Of a DNA stretch of 64,000 bases, positions 11,518-24,113 are shown in pieces. The number at the start of each line of letters is the position of its first letter. Position 1 is the first letter of the stretch. The notes beneath the pieces are model-generated. The model was not told the DNA's origin. It worked only from the letters and a program-made list of their open reading frames with translations, and did not search any database. The stretch is from the NCBI GenBank assembly GCA_020809705.1, contig CP085832.1, forward strand, positions 4,898,001 to 4,962,000, read 5' to 3'. The position numbers and the translations under genes are program-made. Source of the stretch: Calonectria ilicicola (taxonomy: Eukaryota; Ascomycota; Sordariomycetes; Hypocreales; Nectriaceae).

Positions 11518-14250
11518 TTACCAGGAAGACGGACCAAATGTTTTGCCCTCAGCTACACTCTTCTGTATGGCCATGTCGTTATAATCCATGGTGTTCAAGG
11601 CACCATCGTTGCCCCACCATTTCGGTGCAGACGTATTAGACAAACTGAGTGTCAGAGTAATAATAATAGTGGCAACTGCAAGACCGCTATCCAATCCGGC
11701 CGAAGTAAGATCTGTTATGAAAAGTCAGCACTGTGCCCACCGAAAACTCTCGTAGGATCCAACTTACAGTTGAAGCGCATCCACCATCCTCGCCACTTGT
11801 TTCGAATGCGATAGTTGAAGATGGTACCAACAATACCCCAGGTGATGTAGTTGAGGGGGGTTGCTGGAGGGATATATGCGTTACCAGAAAACATGACTGG
11901 TGCACTCAGGTATCTAACAAATGACTTGGGCCACTTCTTCTGGAGGCACCAGAAAATGACGGGCAAAGCGCAACCCACGATCCAGAAGTATTGAAGGTTC
12001 TTGTAAATACCGGTTCCAGAGAAGATTCTCTGGGGCCCAATTAGACCCCAAATGACAGAGGCAGTGAAGAAAACTTCTCCGTTAGGGCAGGTAAATCGAG
12101 CGGCTGCTTCAGAAGTACAGACATCCTTGAGGTTGCTCAGAGCCCCTGGGCGAGTTGTTAGTATCAAAGCAAACATTTTGTTAACCGCGAGGAAAGCATA
12201 CATCTGAACACGGCGACTTGCACCACACAAGACCACATGGTGGCAATAAACTGGCCAAAGAACATTGTTCTAGGAGGAAGCTTCAAATAATGGCCCAATT
12301 TCATATCTTGGATGAAGGCAAGACCCTGGGTCATGGTGATGTCTATATTATCCTTGTTAGCGGCGTATAATTAATGTGTAAGCTCTCAACTTACATCCAT
12401 AGGTCTTGAACATCATCATAGCATTAGGTCGACCAGGAAGCATGTAACCAATCATGAATTCTGTGAAGACATTCAAACCAATCTGGATATTGGTAACAGC
12501 CTGAACCATGCCAACGGGAATCATCCATACTGCAGAGATGAGTACAGCAATGATGATTGCCCACCAAGTAAGTCCGGTTGGCCAGACGTAACTGGTAACA
12601 AATGTGAGGGCGAAGAAGACGACGAAAATACACAAGAACCACCAATGGGGGATAGGCTTGTATTTGCGCCTAAGCACAGTTAGTTGACATTCAAGCTCGG
12701 TCGAACAGAAATATATAGTGCTTACATCATCTTAGCGTGGACATCATCCATAGTGCCAGATCGGTCCCGGTATCGCTGCCAAATTTCCTTTGAGTGGAAA
12801 ATGGCCGTGTGCACAATAACGGACGAAATTGCGGCAAACGAAAGACCATAGCAAAGAGCGAAAGTCGTGGATAAGAAAAGTGGAGAGTATTCCTTATACT
12901 TATCCATATCGAGTTGGAAATCAGGCGTGAGAATTTTGCTAACGTTGTAGGCGTTCTGAGTGTTGTCCCAAGATCCCGAGTCACTGAAAGGTAGATAGTC
13001 GGCGTACCACGTGCCGGTCCAGTGCAGTGCGGGCGCAACAATCCAGAAAAAGAAGATGACACCAACAGTGGTGTTCATGATGGCGTGGAAGGGGGGAATC
13101 AAAGGCGACTGAATGTAACCGGTGATTTGAGTCCAGTCAAAGGTAATGGGGAGAAGACCCATTCCAGTCCAACCACCAAATACCTGGTTCACGACAACAT
13201 TGTTGGGAGCGATAAAAGTCGGGAAAGCAAAGACGCTGAGTGCCTGGAATAGGAAGCCGGGGAACCAATACCAGCAGAAAGAGCCGAGGAAGACGTAGAA
13301 GAAATATCGATATCGGCTGATTGACCAACCGTTGGACTTGGAGGGATCGGTTCTAGAATGGTCATGCAAAGCATACATGAAAGACGTGTTGACAAGGTTG
13401 ACTGGCCAGATCATTGAAGCAGGCTCAACCAGCCAAATTCGAGCAAGGCCAGCAATACCAAAGCCCAAGCATTGTGTGGTCAATGCGAGAAGCATGTCAT
13501 ATCCCCAACCCCAATCCAACTTGTAGTAGACCATCTGAGCTGTAAGGGTATCAGTAAAGTAACCGGCGCCGGCTCCATAGGCGGCGTTGGCCATGAGAAC
13601 GATGAGACCATGTTCCTTGTAGTTGAAAGGGCCAGGGTTAAGGTTGAACTTGACACCGCGGATATTGAATTGGCGATCTGGGAACACCATTGACCAACCT
13701 ACTCCAATAGGATAGGCAACCAACTGGGCAACAATGGAGCTGACAATGATGGACGGTGATCGCAGAGTGAAAAGAGCGTTGACACCAGAGAAGATGGTTG
13801 TCATCAGCATTCCGATAACCCATGCTCGAACTGTATTGGCTGGCAGGTCCATATCATAGTTTCTGACTGCAGCTCGGACCTGTATCAAGTTGTTAGATGA
13901 ATGGCTGTCTTAGATTAGGTAAATGGATAAGGGGGAGTAGTTCGTACCTCAGGATAGGGACTATCCTCAACAAGAGTCTCTACCACCTCATTCTTCTCTT
14001 TTGAATCCCCGCTCTGAACGGCATCATCAGCCAGATCGAGGTCCTCAGTTGGAATATTGGGATCATTTTGAGCCTGCTCGCGGAAAATCTTCAGGCGCTG
14101 AGCGGCCTTCTCGTCACTGAGCTCTTCATGGGGACCTGGGAGAGAGAGCTTCTCTTTGATACTCTCTGACAGGGAATCGGAATGCGCAGCTGGGTCCTCA
14201 CCTACCGCTTGGATCGGATCTTCCCGCTTAGAGCCTAATCCGAAAGGCAT
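11518..14250 (-). CDS. Oligopeptide transporter (OPT family)
   Basis: Proton-coupled plasma-membrane importer of small peptides or glutathione-like compounds. Six exons: 14250-13948, 13879-12726, 12669-12395, 12342-12202, 12145-11768 and 11711-11518, all GT-AG with matching phases, giving 814 aa, the usual OPT size. The first about 100 residues are an acidic cytosolic tail. Diagnostic OPT features are the [10 protein letters not shown] motif, then [35 protein letters not shown], and [24 protein letters not shown] across a splice junction. The C-terminus reads [17 protein letters not shown]. It is divergent from a decayed gene at 14357. Transport specificity (peptide, glutathione or metal conjugate) cannot be told. 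Confidence 0.93.
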
Positions 14251-14356
14251 GTCTGCTTTTGGTGTGAGTGCCTGAAACAGCAGAGCTGCAATGCAAACAC
14301 AAGATTAAGCAGAGAAGTGGAGAATTCGTGGGCAATGAACCATCAAGCAGCGAACA

Positions 14357-15310
14357 ATGAACTTTATAACAACTCTCTTGGCACTTCTCAACAAGAGAAT
14401 ACAAATACAGCGCAGGCCTCTGGTGCTCCGAAGATCCGTGGAAACTCCTGACAAGCAAAAAGTACCTGCAATCGGATCAGGCTATCCGTTCCAACTGCCA
14501 TTTTGGGGACACTTGTGCCGATGGTGGAGGGTAAGGTGTGCAGCACTCTTATCTCCACAATGGGCTTTGAAGGGGCGACGACAAAGATACCCTGAGACAA
14601 TATTGGAAGAATATTACCAGAGTCAATCACGTACAGGAGCGCGCGCTGCCCCTGCAATATCCACAGGTTGTTGAAGATCCCCGCAAATGGAGCGTTTCGC
14701 ATGGGAGACCCTGGGGTAACAAAGACGACAACAAGCATATTGAGTTTTTTGGAGCCTCATTATTAAAGCTACTTCTAAATATGTACGAGAAATACCAAGA
14801 GATCGCCAAGACACTTGGCGATGTCCAAGACATGCTTGGCTTGAAGGGAGGCGTGGCAGGAATGGCGCGCGCGCAGAGCACAATTGACAGCATCACGAAC
14901 ATGGGTGACAGATAACATCTACATGGCTTGGTCTGCTAGGGAAATACGCCCTTCAGCTCTCCAGGACACAGTAGCATAGATAGATAGACACCACGCGGCC
15001 ACTGTACGTCACCAGCGCCTTGACCAGGTTCGTTCCCAATTCGCCGACGTTGACAGCCAAAAGTCCCCAGAAAGATAGTGGAAGTTCCGATCCGAACATG
15101 TCGTCGGTCAATTGCCCAATGAGACGCGGGCCTTTGTCGGATCACAGGATGCATCGAAACAGGGAACGGGGCACGCACAAAAGGCCGTTGCAATATTGCC
15201 CGACGCGGATAAGAGCACCGCTGCCCTGGATACCATGCGTGCCCTGCTGGTTCGTTGCCGTTGCCGGATAGCCGCACGACTCCGCTTTTTGCATCTGGTG
15301 ATGCATGGGT
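14357..15310 (+). pseudogene. Decayed gene of unknown family (secreted-protein-like start)
   Basis: The plus strand holds stretches that look strongly coding but are broken. An ATG at 14357 starts a signal-peptide-like run (MNFITTLLALL) in one frame. From about 14390 a different frame reads YSAGLWCSEDPWKLL, and continues after a possible 42-bp GT-AG intron (14531-14572) through LRQYWKNITRVNHV and MYEKYQEIAKTLGDVQDML to a stop at 14913. A third frame carries on from 14911 (DNIYMAWSAREIRPSALQ), then, after in-frame stops, HQRLDQVRSQFADVDSQ and NETRAFVGSQDASKQGTG up to about 15310. At least two frameshifts and two stops are present. I do not recognise the family. Alternative: a live gene with unusual splicing. 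Confidence 0.5.
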
Positions 15311-15508
15311 ACGTGGAACTTTTGCTTCAAGGGAGAGAGGTGGGGTGTTTTGACGCCGGTCTTCAGCATGCCAATGAAATCGCTCTACTGTGTGTACTCC
15401 GCGAAGGAGGGAGGCCGACTACGGTCCTCGGCGTCAATAAAGGGTTACACTCCCGGGACACGGCTCCTTTTGACGCGTCTAGACGCCCTCCACAGCCAGC
15501 CACTTAGC

Positions 15509-16210
15509 CTAGAGCTTCCAGACCTCCAGATTGCGATAGCACGCCACCAGAGGATTCATTTGGCGGAACCCGATGCGACCGCCGTGAATGACGGGCCCCG
15601 TAGAGTTGTTAACGTCGTCCCACGAAAACAGCAGCAGGTCGTTGATGGAGAAGGTGACTTTGGCTGCGTCCTTTACGACCTCGACCTTGTAAAACGCGCC
15701 GTTCGCGTCGACAACGGGCGGTAGCTGATCGGCGCCCTGCGACACGAGGTGGAAGCCGGGAGACTTGCGCAGGTTGGCCAAGTGGAATGCGCGCTCCTCG
15801 GGCCATCGGCGGCGAAAGTACGAGGCATGCAACGTGCGAATGTCGCCAGAGTGGTACTGCGGATATGAGCCGTTGCGCGGGGCCAGCGTCTCGTCAAAGA
15901 TGCTCCCGCCTGCGACAGACGTGGCGCCAAAGAAGAACATGGCCAGGCCCGGCTCGTTGATGGGCGAAAACTCCCAAGTGATGCGGATGCTGTCGGGGAA
16001 CGTCTCGGGCACCCAGTAGACGAAGTGATCGTCAATTCCCCCGGCACCGCGCAGCTCCAGCGTGTTGTTGCTCACGGTCGCGTTGATGGGGCCCTCGGCC
16101 ACCCAACCTGCAATAGCATCGGCACCGTCAAAGGTGTTTTTATAGAGCAGCTTGTCGCCCATGGCGAGAGAGGCCAGAATCGAAACAGCGAAGAATCCGA
16201 GGCTTTTCAT
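15509..16210 (-). CDS. Secreted DUF1961 family protein
   Basis: Single exon, 233 aa from the ATG at 16210. The first about 18 residues (MKSLGFFAVSILASLAMG) are a clear signal peptide; the upstream part of the open frame is discarded for that reason. The mature part is rich in beta-strand and aromatic residues (GWVAEGPINATVSNNTLELRG, YPQYHSGDIRTLHASYF, WDDVNNSTGP, IGFRQMNP), matching the concanavalin-like DUF1961 family. The bacterial member YesU lies in the Bacillus subtilis rhamnogalacturonan-utilisation operon, so a role in binding or processing plant cell-wall oligosaccharide is plausible. A rhamnogalacturonan lyase lies 14 kb to the left. Enzymatic function is unproven for the family. Confidence 0.82.
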   Translation of the reverse strand: MKSLGFFAVSILASLAMGDKLLYKNTFDGADAIAGWVAEGPINATVSNNTLELRGAGGIDDHFVYWVPETFPDSIRITWEFSPINEPGLAMFFFGATSVAGGSIFDETLAPRNGSYPQYHSGDIRTLHASYFRRRWPEERAFHLANLRKSPGFHLVSQGADQLPPVVDANGAFYKVEVVKDAAKVTFSINDLLLFSWDDVNNSTGPVIHGGRIGFRQMNPLVACYRNLEVWKL

Positions 16211-17639
16211 TTGGCTGCTGGGGTTGATGATGCACTGGCAACTGAGATCGAGATGGCCACACTCCAACTCAATCAATCACGGCAGATGGGTTTATGGGTT
16301 GGTCAGAACTATAAAGGCACAGCACATGCGCATGCTGCGGGTAGCAGGAACTACTTATTTGCGCGAATAGGATTCTATTGTCACCTTTGCGACTGTACGT
16401 GAAGGCGTGCGATGGTGAGATCGAGTCCTCTGCGGGGGTCAGCGGATACGACCCAATGAGCCACGGGACATCTTTGCCATCTGAGGAAAGACACCTTCCA
16501 TATTTTAGAGTGCTGACCAAACTTCCACCAATACGGGGCCGTCAAATAGTCTTTTCTGGAATTAAAGATGGTGCCATGCTGGCTTCTAATTACACAATCT
16601 ACCACAATACGCGGGGAACAGGGATCTTTTCGTCCGTGTCCACGCGTTTTGAACATGTTTACTACCCTATAGGACGAAATACCCGCCTATTTTCGCAACG
16701 ATGGCGATAATTGTGATGGGAATAAACAGTCTTGTGCGGAAACAATTATGTACATCAGTCAAGATTTTTTTTGTTTTTATTTTCCTGAATGCATTTATCC
16801 AAGAAGGAATCCTAGGTGACATTGGAGCCATTTATCCGTTGATTACAATGAGGTGGTCTGCGCGTGAAAAATTCTCACGCGTCTTCTGTGATTGTCTTGG
16901 CATGTCTTTTCCCCAATCCAGGTAATTTAGGCTATTAGATCAGACAGTCATTCCCCTCTCATCAACATGTCACTAATAAGGCTAATGGAAATAATAATGC
17001 AAAAATGGCGCCTCCAAGCCAAACCCACGAGTACTATTCAACAAGTAGCCATCTTCTATATGTACCATGGCGAGTCATCATTCACTCATGTTTTGATGAA
17101 TCTATAAATAGTACACCATTGTGCGATCTGGATTGAAACCTAACCCCATGTGGCAATGTTATTTAGGATGAACACTGCAAATTAACATGAAATAAGGAGT
17201 AATTTTAGCTCAGAGCCACGCTTTGCGTCCAAATAAAGACAGAGCCAAGAATGCCAAGTCGGATATTTAAGCATACTCGTCGCTCCCACACATCAAACCA
17301 AATGCGGCTCACAAAACCATTGCCTCGCCTAAGAGTTTCTGGCGTCTTCCAAAAAAGCCTTGATATATTTTATGGCCTGTTTGATCGATAAATTAAAGCC
17401 CCGGTGACAACCGTCAATTTCCGCGCACGATCCAAGATTGATCAGACAGCCCCCCGAAAAGTTACAAAGCTTACTAATCGGCCAGCAACTTCTATATGGA
17501 ATAGTCTGTTCTTCATGACCTAGCCACCTAACATGGCGGACAGCAAAGACTTGCGAAACCTCCGTCTTTTAAATTTAGCATGTCAATATTCCGACACTAA
17601 TAGAGATGACTGAAGCATCGTCGTAAGATCACACACACT
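16211..17639. other. Gene-poor intergenic region
   Basis: About 1.4 kb between the DUF1961 gene and a short coding relic. It has many stops in all frames and A/T-rich stretches. Apart from the DUF1961 promoter I see nothing supportable. Confidence 0.5.
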
Positions 17640-17992
17640 AAGATGGCTTCCCGCCCAATCATGACTCTTATGAAGCCACCAGATCAGTCCATGACCTGAT
17701 CCAGTCTCAAAACTACCTAGAAATACCTGTTAGCCTCGGTACAGAGTCTTGTATGATTCGCTGTATCGACTTAACCTTCCGGCACGCTGGCCGACAAATC
17801 TCATCTGCTACTTACGTCACTTCTGGGGCTCTGCTAAAGCCAACTAACCGAATTGTCCAATATGATTGGCCTGGAGGGAGGGTAGTGATATATCATGATG
17901 ACAGAGCGGATTTTGCAGTCTTCAAAGTTCGTCTCGGCGTTGATGAATCGGTGGATCAGTTTCATGCGACTCTATGTGAGTTGAGAGGATGA
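17640..17992 (+). pseudogene. Short coding relic or small unrecognised gene
   Basis: An open frame of about 117 codons runs from a stop near 17638 to the TGA at 17990. It reads protein-like throughout (HDLIQSQNYLEIPVSLGTES, then VQYDWPGGRVVIYHDDRADF, then GVDESVDQFHATLCELRG), but its first ATG is at 17753, in the middle. A protein-like run starting MADSKDLRNLRLLNLACQ at 17533 lies upstream in another frame. I cannot place a valid intron to join them. Family not recognised. It may be the 3' exon of a decayed gene. Confidence 0.35.
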
Positions 17993-18168
17993 TTGCATTG
18001 CTTTGAGTATTGACTAAGATTGGTGATACCCAACCTTTTGCAATGTAAGGTGCTAAGCGTAGCGATGTCCGGGCATTCCGAATTTTCGCCAAGTATAAGA
18101 AGACAAGTAATCATTGCTTCCAATTTTTAAAATCCAAATCAACTTTTGACCAAGTTTGTTGTCCCATC

Positions 18169-19286
18169 ATGAAGACCTCCACCATTCTTTCGGCCGGCTT
18201 TGCAGCCATGGCAGCTGCACGTGTTGCTAAGCGGTCGGATTCATACTGCTTTGAACCAGAAGATGCCGACTCTATTTGGACTGTTAGTCATTCACATACC
18301 CCCTCTTCATAGATTACTATAAGCAACCAGACTGACATGTCTTATTAAAGAGTGACATTCCGGTTCTATACACTTTGAACGAAACACAGTCAAATAGCTT
18401 GGGGGGTTCTTGGTGGGCCAGCTCGTTTATTACCAGCAAAGACAACGAACAGTTCTTGGTGCTTTCTCATGTGCTGAGCGCAGGAGACACCTCCTACTTC
18501 CGTGGATCGACTTTGGACCTCAAGACCCTTGAGTATAACCAATTTATTACGCTTGGAGATGGCATCACCAACACGTCGTCCCTCGACCTGGAGATAAACG
18601 GTTCCGGAATTAAGAGCTCATCCGCAGACTCCATTTCTATCATGCATGCTTATAGCAAAAGTGACAATGTCACCTTTGACCTTTCCTGGAACGCAACTTC
18701 GCATGCGCTCATTAACGCAGGCTCTGGCAAGTTTACTTTCGGCGCTGGGACTACGGTCGAGTGGGGTCTCCCAAATTGCAGAACGGAGGGTACGATTACA
18801 GCGCGAGGCGGCCAAGAGTTTGAGATTGACCCGGACAATTCTTTTACTTGGTACGATCGCCAGTACGGCGAGGGTGGTACGGTCACTGGCAACTGGACTT
18901 GGTTTGAGCTCCACATTCCCCAAACTAGCTATAAGATGAGCGTTTGGATGATCAACAACCCCGATACGGCCCAGGAGTCCAATTTCGCTACTATCCGGGG
19001 CTCTGACGATGAGTTGCAGGTGGTTCCTGTTGAGTGGACAGCTGATTATACACGATCCTACCAATCTACTGCCTCGGCCAATGTTGTATACCCACTGGAC
19101 TGGACTGTCAAGATTGGTACTTTGGGCGAGTTCCAGATCAGCAGCATCGTCCCTGATCAGGAAATCGCGGGCACTACGCCTTTGCAAACGGCTTATGAAG
19201 GATTTGTTACTTTTGACGGCATTTTTGATTCCAAGAAGGTTGCGGGCTATGGGCTTGTGGAGTTGGTATTTAACAGCTGGGAATGA
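18169..19286 (+). CDS. Secreted CrtC/AttH-like hydratase (kievitone hydratase-like)
   Basis: Two exons, 18169-18282 and 18351-19286, around a 68-bp intron; 349 aa. The N-terminus (MKTSTILSAGFAAMAAARVA, then KR) is a signal peptide with a possible Kex2-type site. The body is the two-lobed lipocalin-like fold of the hydroxyneurosporene synthase/AttH family. The key motif FTWYDRQYGEG with the preceding ITARGGQEFEIDP, and the end segment DGIFDSKKVAGYGLVELV, are typical of fungal members. These include kievitone hydratase of Fusarium, which detoxifies a bean phytoalexin, and several pericyclases. Several NxS/T glycosylation sites fit secretion. Followed by an SDR on the same strand. Family confident; the substrate is inference only. 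Confidence 0.8.
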
Positions 19287-19767
19287 GGTAAATGAGGGAG
19301 CTGTGCGTTTCTTGGCTTTTTCTTTTGTAAGCCAACTTTCTTTCTTTCGGTGTCATTATGTAAAGCGGAGTTTACAAACAATTTTATTGCTCTTTAGTGA
19401 AGAGGGGCAGGTTTGGTGTCTCATAGGTATAATTGATTGTTTTCCTAGTGCGGAAACGCCCCGCTCCGCATTTCGCTTTGCGGACTTTGTCATTTGGTAG
19501 TGGACTTCACCATTTCGGGTCAAGCGCTGGCTTTAAAACGATCGCCAACACGTCATTTGCAATAAATGTCAAGTGCAGTCGGAGTGTGGCTTCTCAAGCG
19601 GAGCCCGTCGGCGAGGAGAGTCGTGCCGACATTCGGTTGCAATATTCGTCCGCGCCCATCGTAGAGAAGCAATTCATTTCATATATATAATGGATATCTC
19701 AAGTTGAAGTAGAAATTTAGAACAAATACATCATTCAGATCTACAACAAACAATTCACAAGGACAAC
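19287..19767. other. Intergenic, promoter of SDR
   Basis: About 480 bp between two genes on the same strand. It contains dispersed GCGGA/TCCGC elements near 19450-19490 but no clean palindrome. No ORF of note. Confidence 0.45.
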
Positions 19768-20643
19768 ATGAGCCGCCAACGCAACATTCTAATTACTGGC
19801 TGCTCCGAGGGTGGCTTGGGCGATGCGCTTGCCCGTGTACTCCACCAAAATGGCCAGCGGGTCTTTGCAACGGCACGAAACCAAAACAAGATAGCACACT
19901 TCAAGGATCTCGGCATCGAGACATTGCCTCTGGATGTCCTCTCGTCGGATTCTATTGCTAGCTGTGTGGCGGCTGTTGCAGAAAAGACAGGTGGAAGTCT
20001 CGATATTTTGATCAACAACTCTGGTGGAGGCTACTCAATGCCGCTGATGGATGCTGATATGGATGCCTCAAAGCAACTATTTGACCTCAATGTATGGGCC
20101 GTGCTTGCAGTTACTCAGGCCTTTTTGCCACTCCTCCTGAAGTCCAATTTGGGCGCTACTATTGTCAACAACACATCCATTGCCTCTGTCGTATCCACTC
20201 CGATGGCGGGTATATACAACGCAAGCAAGGCTGCAGCTGCAATGCTGACCGACAACATGCGCCTAGAGTTGGCGCCCTTTGGAATTAAGGTTATCGATCT
20301 TAAGACCGGCGCAGTCAAGAGCGGCTTTTTCGGCAACCAGCAAGGCGGGGCGGGTCCAACGCTACCGAAGGACAGTTTGTACAACGTCGCCAAGGATGAG
20401 GTTGAAAAGGTCCTGGCGGGTAAGGAGTTAGAGAGTGCCATGGTTGAGAGCGATGTATGGGCCCGACAAGTTGTGGCTAAGCTGCTTGCATCATCGCCAC
20501 CTTCGCAGATTTGGAAAGGTGGAAACGCATTTCTTGTGTGGTTTGCCACCAAATTTTTGCCATCTCGATTCTTGGAGCCTGATTTGCGCAAGTTTGGAGC
20601 GTTGGATGCTGTGGAAAGCAATTTACGTGCTACGAGGAAGTAG
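19768..20643 (+). CDS. Short-chain dehydrogenase/reductase (AYR1-like classical SDR)
   Basis: Single exon, 291 aa. NAD(P)H-dependent oxidoreductase with the cofactor motif ITGCSEGGLGDALAR at the N-terminus, the NNSGGG segment, the catalytic Ser in NNTSIASVVSTP and the YNASK active-site motif. The overall pattern (LELAPFGIKVIDLKTGAVKS, then a C-terminal helix with a hydrophobic stretch FLVWFATKFLPSRF) resembles the 1-acyl-dihydroxyacetone-phosphate reductase subgroup, members of which are often reused in secondary metabolism. It lies 480 bp downstream of the kievitone-hydratase-like gene on the same strand. The substrate is unknown. Confidence 0.9.
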   Translation: MSRQRNILITGCSEGGLGDALARVLHQNGQRVFATARNQNKIAHFKDLGIETLPLDVLSSDSIASCVAAVAEKTGGSLDILINNSGGGYSMPLMDADMDASKQLFDLNVWAVLAVTQAFLPLLLKSNLGATIVNNTSIASVVSTPMAGIYNASKAAAAMLTDNMRLELAPFGIKVIDLKTGAVKSGFFGNQQGGAGPTLPKDSLYNVAKDEVEKVLAGKELESAMVESDVWARQVVAKLLASSPPSQIWKGGNAFLVWFATKFLPSRFLEPDLRKFGALDAVESNLRATRK

Positions 20644-20771
20644 TTGGCATTGGGATGGGCTGCAAGTTTTGATTGCGTACTAGAAGAGAAAGAAAGAAGA
20701 GTGCTGTAAGATTACTGGGATTTTTGGAATAGAAGAAGAACTAGAATTATGTTCTCAATTAATATAGGGGG

Positions 20772-21075
20772 CTATGGCTTTTCATCAAATCTTTTGTTAC
20801 TTGCAACATTCTTTGTCAGCTTATCACCAGTCTTGAAGTAGCGGCCTTCGACTGCGTGACGAATGATTTCAGTGGCCCAATCACCTGGTATTATCCCCAC
20901 CTACGATAAGAGCCAACAGTCAAATGCCGTCCTACTATCAGCACTAAACCATTTTGGGGTCGTCATCGCGATGGCGAGTGGTCAGTGCCACTACCCTAGA
21001 GTAGTAAGTTGTTTGACCACTCCTGCTTAGACGTCGGCTCTCTTGCTCAAATATAGCAGCTTTGAGGGACAGTCC
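20772..21075 (-). pseudogene. Orphan 3' exons of an unrecognised gene
   Basis: On the minus strand two exons join cleanly: an upstream one ending at 20950 and a last one 20900-20772, with a 49-bp GT-AG intron between. The protein reads VVALTTRHRDDDPKM across into VGIIPGDWATEIIRHAVEGR and ends NVASNKRFDEKP-stop. The upstream exon is open back to about 21075, where a stop occurs and no ATG or acceptor is found. This looks like the C-terminal end of an enzyme whose 5' part is lost. Family not recognised; a dehydrogenase C-terminus is one possibility. Confidence 0.45.
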
Positions 21076-21215
21076 ATATCAAGTTGAAGGATGTTTGCTT
21101 CATTCGTACTTTCCTTTGCCATTAAAAGAGGGCAACTTCGCCCCGAATGTTGCAACAGTTCAACTCTACTCTCGCTAAAATTTGTCTTCAAAGTTTGTCT
21201 CTTCACCCGCTCACC

Positions 21216-22659
<1,444 letters not shown>

Positions 22660-24113
22660 GCCTTTAAAGAATGAAAGGCTTTGCATGAGACAAACACTGA
22701 GTCAACAAGAGTAGAAATCATCATCAGTCACGCATAGAAGCCGCAATTAATAAATACTGATGTGATAATCCTTCCTAATCCGGGCATGCATGACGACGAG
22801 GGGATGATTGGGAACGGAATTTCCCCGCATCTCCAAGATAACGGATTTTAGTTGACGCGTTGCATGGCCGTTTTTCCTCGGCGGGGAGGCGTCTTACTGC
22901 ATGGAGGGGTCTGCTGGACTTGATGCGGGGCACCCACGTACTGAGTGACGTGGTTGTTACTCTATCCTCCGAATGATTGGACAAAATCGATGGACATGAC
23001 GCAATATTTGAACAAAAAGTATCCCACGACGGAATAGATGGATGGCTCGGAGATTCGAGCATCTTCGGCGATGCTGGGGATAGCATTCAGTTGCTAGTTG
23101 CAACGTGTACGCTTGTAACCTCAAAAACTACAAACATGTATGATCTCACATTGAGCTAGCTTTAGCGGCACGACGAGCTAGACAAAAGGATGGCGGTAGT
23201 TATGAATAAACCAAGATGCTGAGACAAGTACCTTACTGATACAAGATGAGTGAGACTGAATGGAGTGAGGTATAGCGGCTTGAAGGGACACTGCATTTCG
23301 ACAATAATGTATTAAAGGGATAGAGTGCAATGAAAAAGTAAAGAAAGCACTGCGAATAAGTGATTGAACCCCACAATTCAGGCCGGTCATGTAATATGAT
23401 CCACTGATCCACTGATCCACCACCTAGTGGTTGACCAGTTGATGCTGGAGAGTGTGTCTTGGTAATTTAGTAGGAGGAGAAGCAGGTGGTGCCTAGTCAA
23501 TGCTTGCGTTTCCCTTAATTGAATAATGATGAAGGAAATGATTGTTGAAAAAAAAGAAGAAGTGAAACTAATTGTAAACACGTCCAAACTTGGGACCTCC
23601 AAAGATCAGACCCCATGCACTAGATTGTAGTCAACTCATTTAGGTTGGCGCTCCTCTTCAATTGCACCATCGTGATAACGACATTTTCGTAGCCTAGCTT
23701 CGGAATATTCGTGGATGAACATCGCTTATCACTTTTTATCCGAATGCCTCCAAAATCCATACGGCCAGGGTATTGGCGTAGATAGTATTGGCGATTGCGT
23801 GACTGGTTGACCCCGGACCGACTTCGGGGGACCCGCCGGAGCCTTGCGAGGCTTTGATATCCCACCGTAGAGTGCTACCCAAATCAGCCAGCTACTTCAT
23901 AGCTTGGATTATATGGCGCTTAGAGAACCTGGTCGTATCCACTTGGGTGAATTGATATCATTTTGCCTTGGCCGAGCGCAATCGTTGCGAAGTGGATTGA
24001 GTGTGAAAGACCATAAACTTGTATCTATAAGACACCGTGTGTAGTGTAGTTGTAAACAATGTGCCTGTTGGAACACATTAGCCAATAAGTGCATGTTTTT
24101 AAAAGGTTGAATA
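22660..24113. other. Gene-poor intergenic region
   Basis: About 1.45 kb with only short overlapping open frames on both strands (22775-23086 minus, 22977-23159 plus, 23620-23865 minus), none with family signal or a supported start. The right end should contain the promoter of the UNC93-like gene. Confidence 0.45.

Noticed and set aside
14936..15277. 113-codon minus-strand open frame opposite the decayed gene
   Set aside because: Rich in Arg, Pro and Gly as expected for an antisense shadow; the plus strand reads more like protein.
22775..23159. Overlapping open frames on both strands
   Set aside because: Both look equally plausible and neither has an ATG with support; probably chance.
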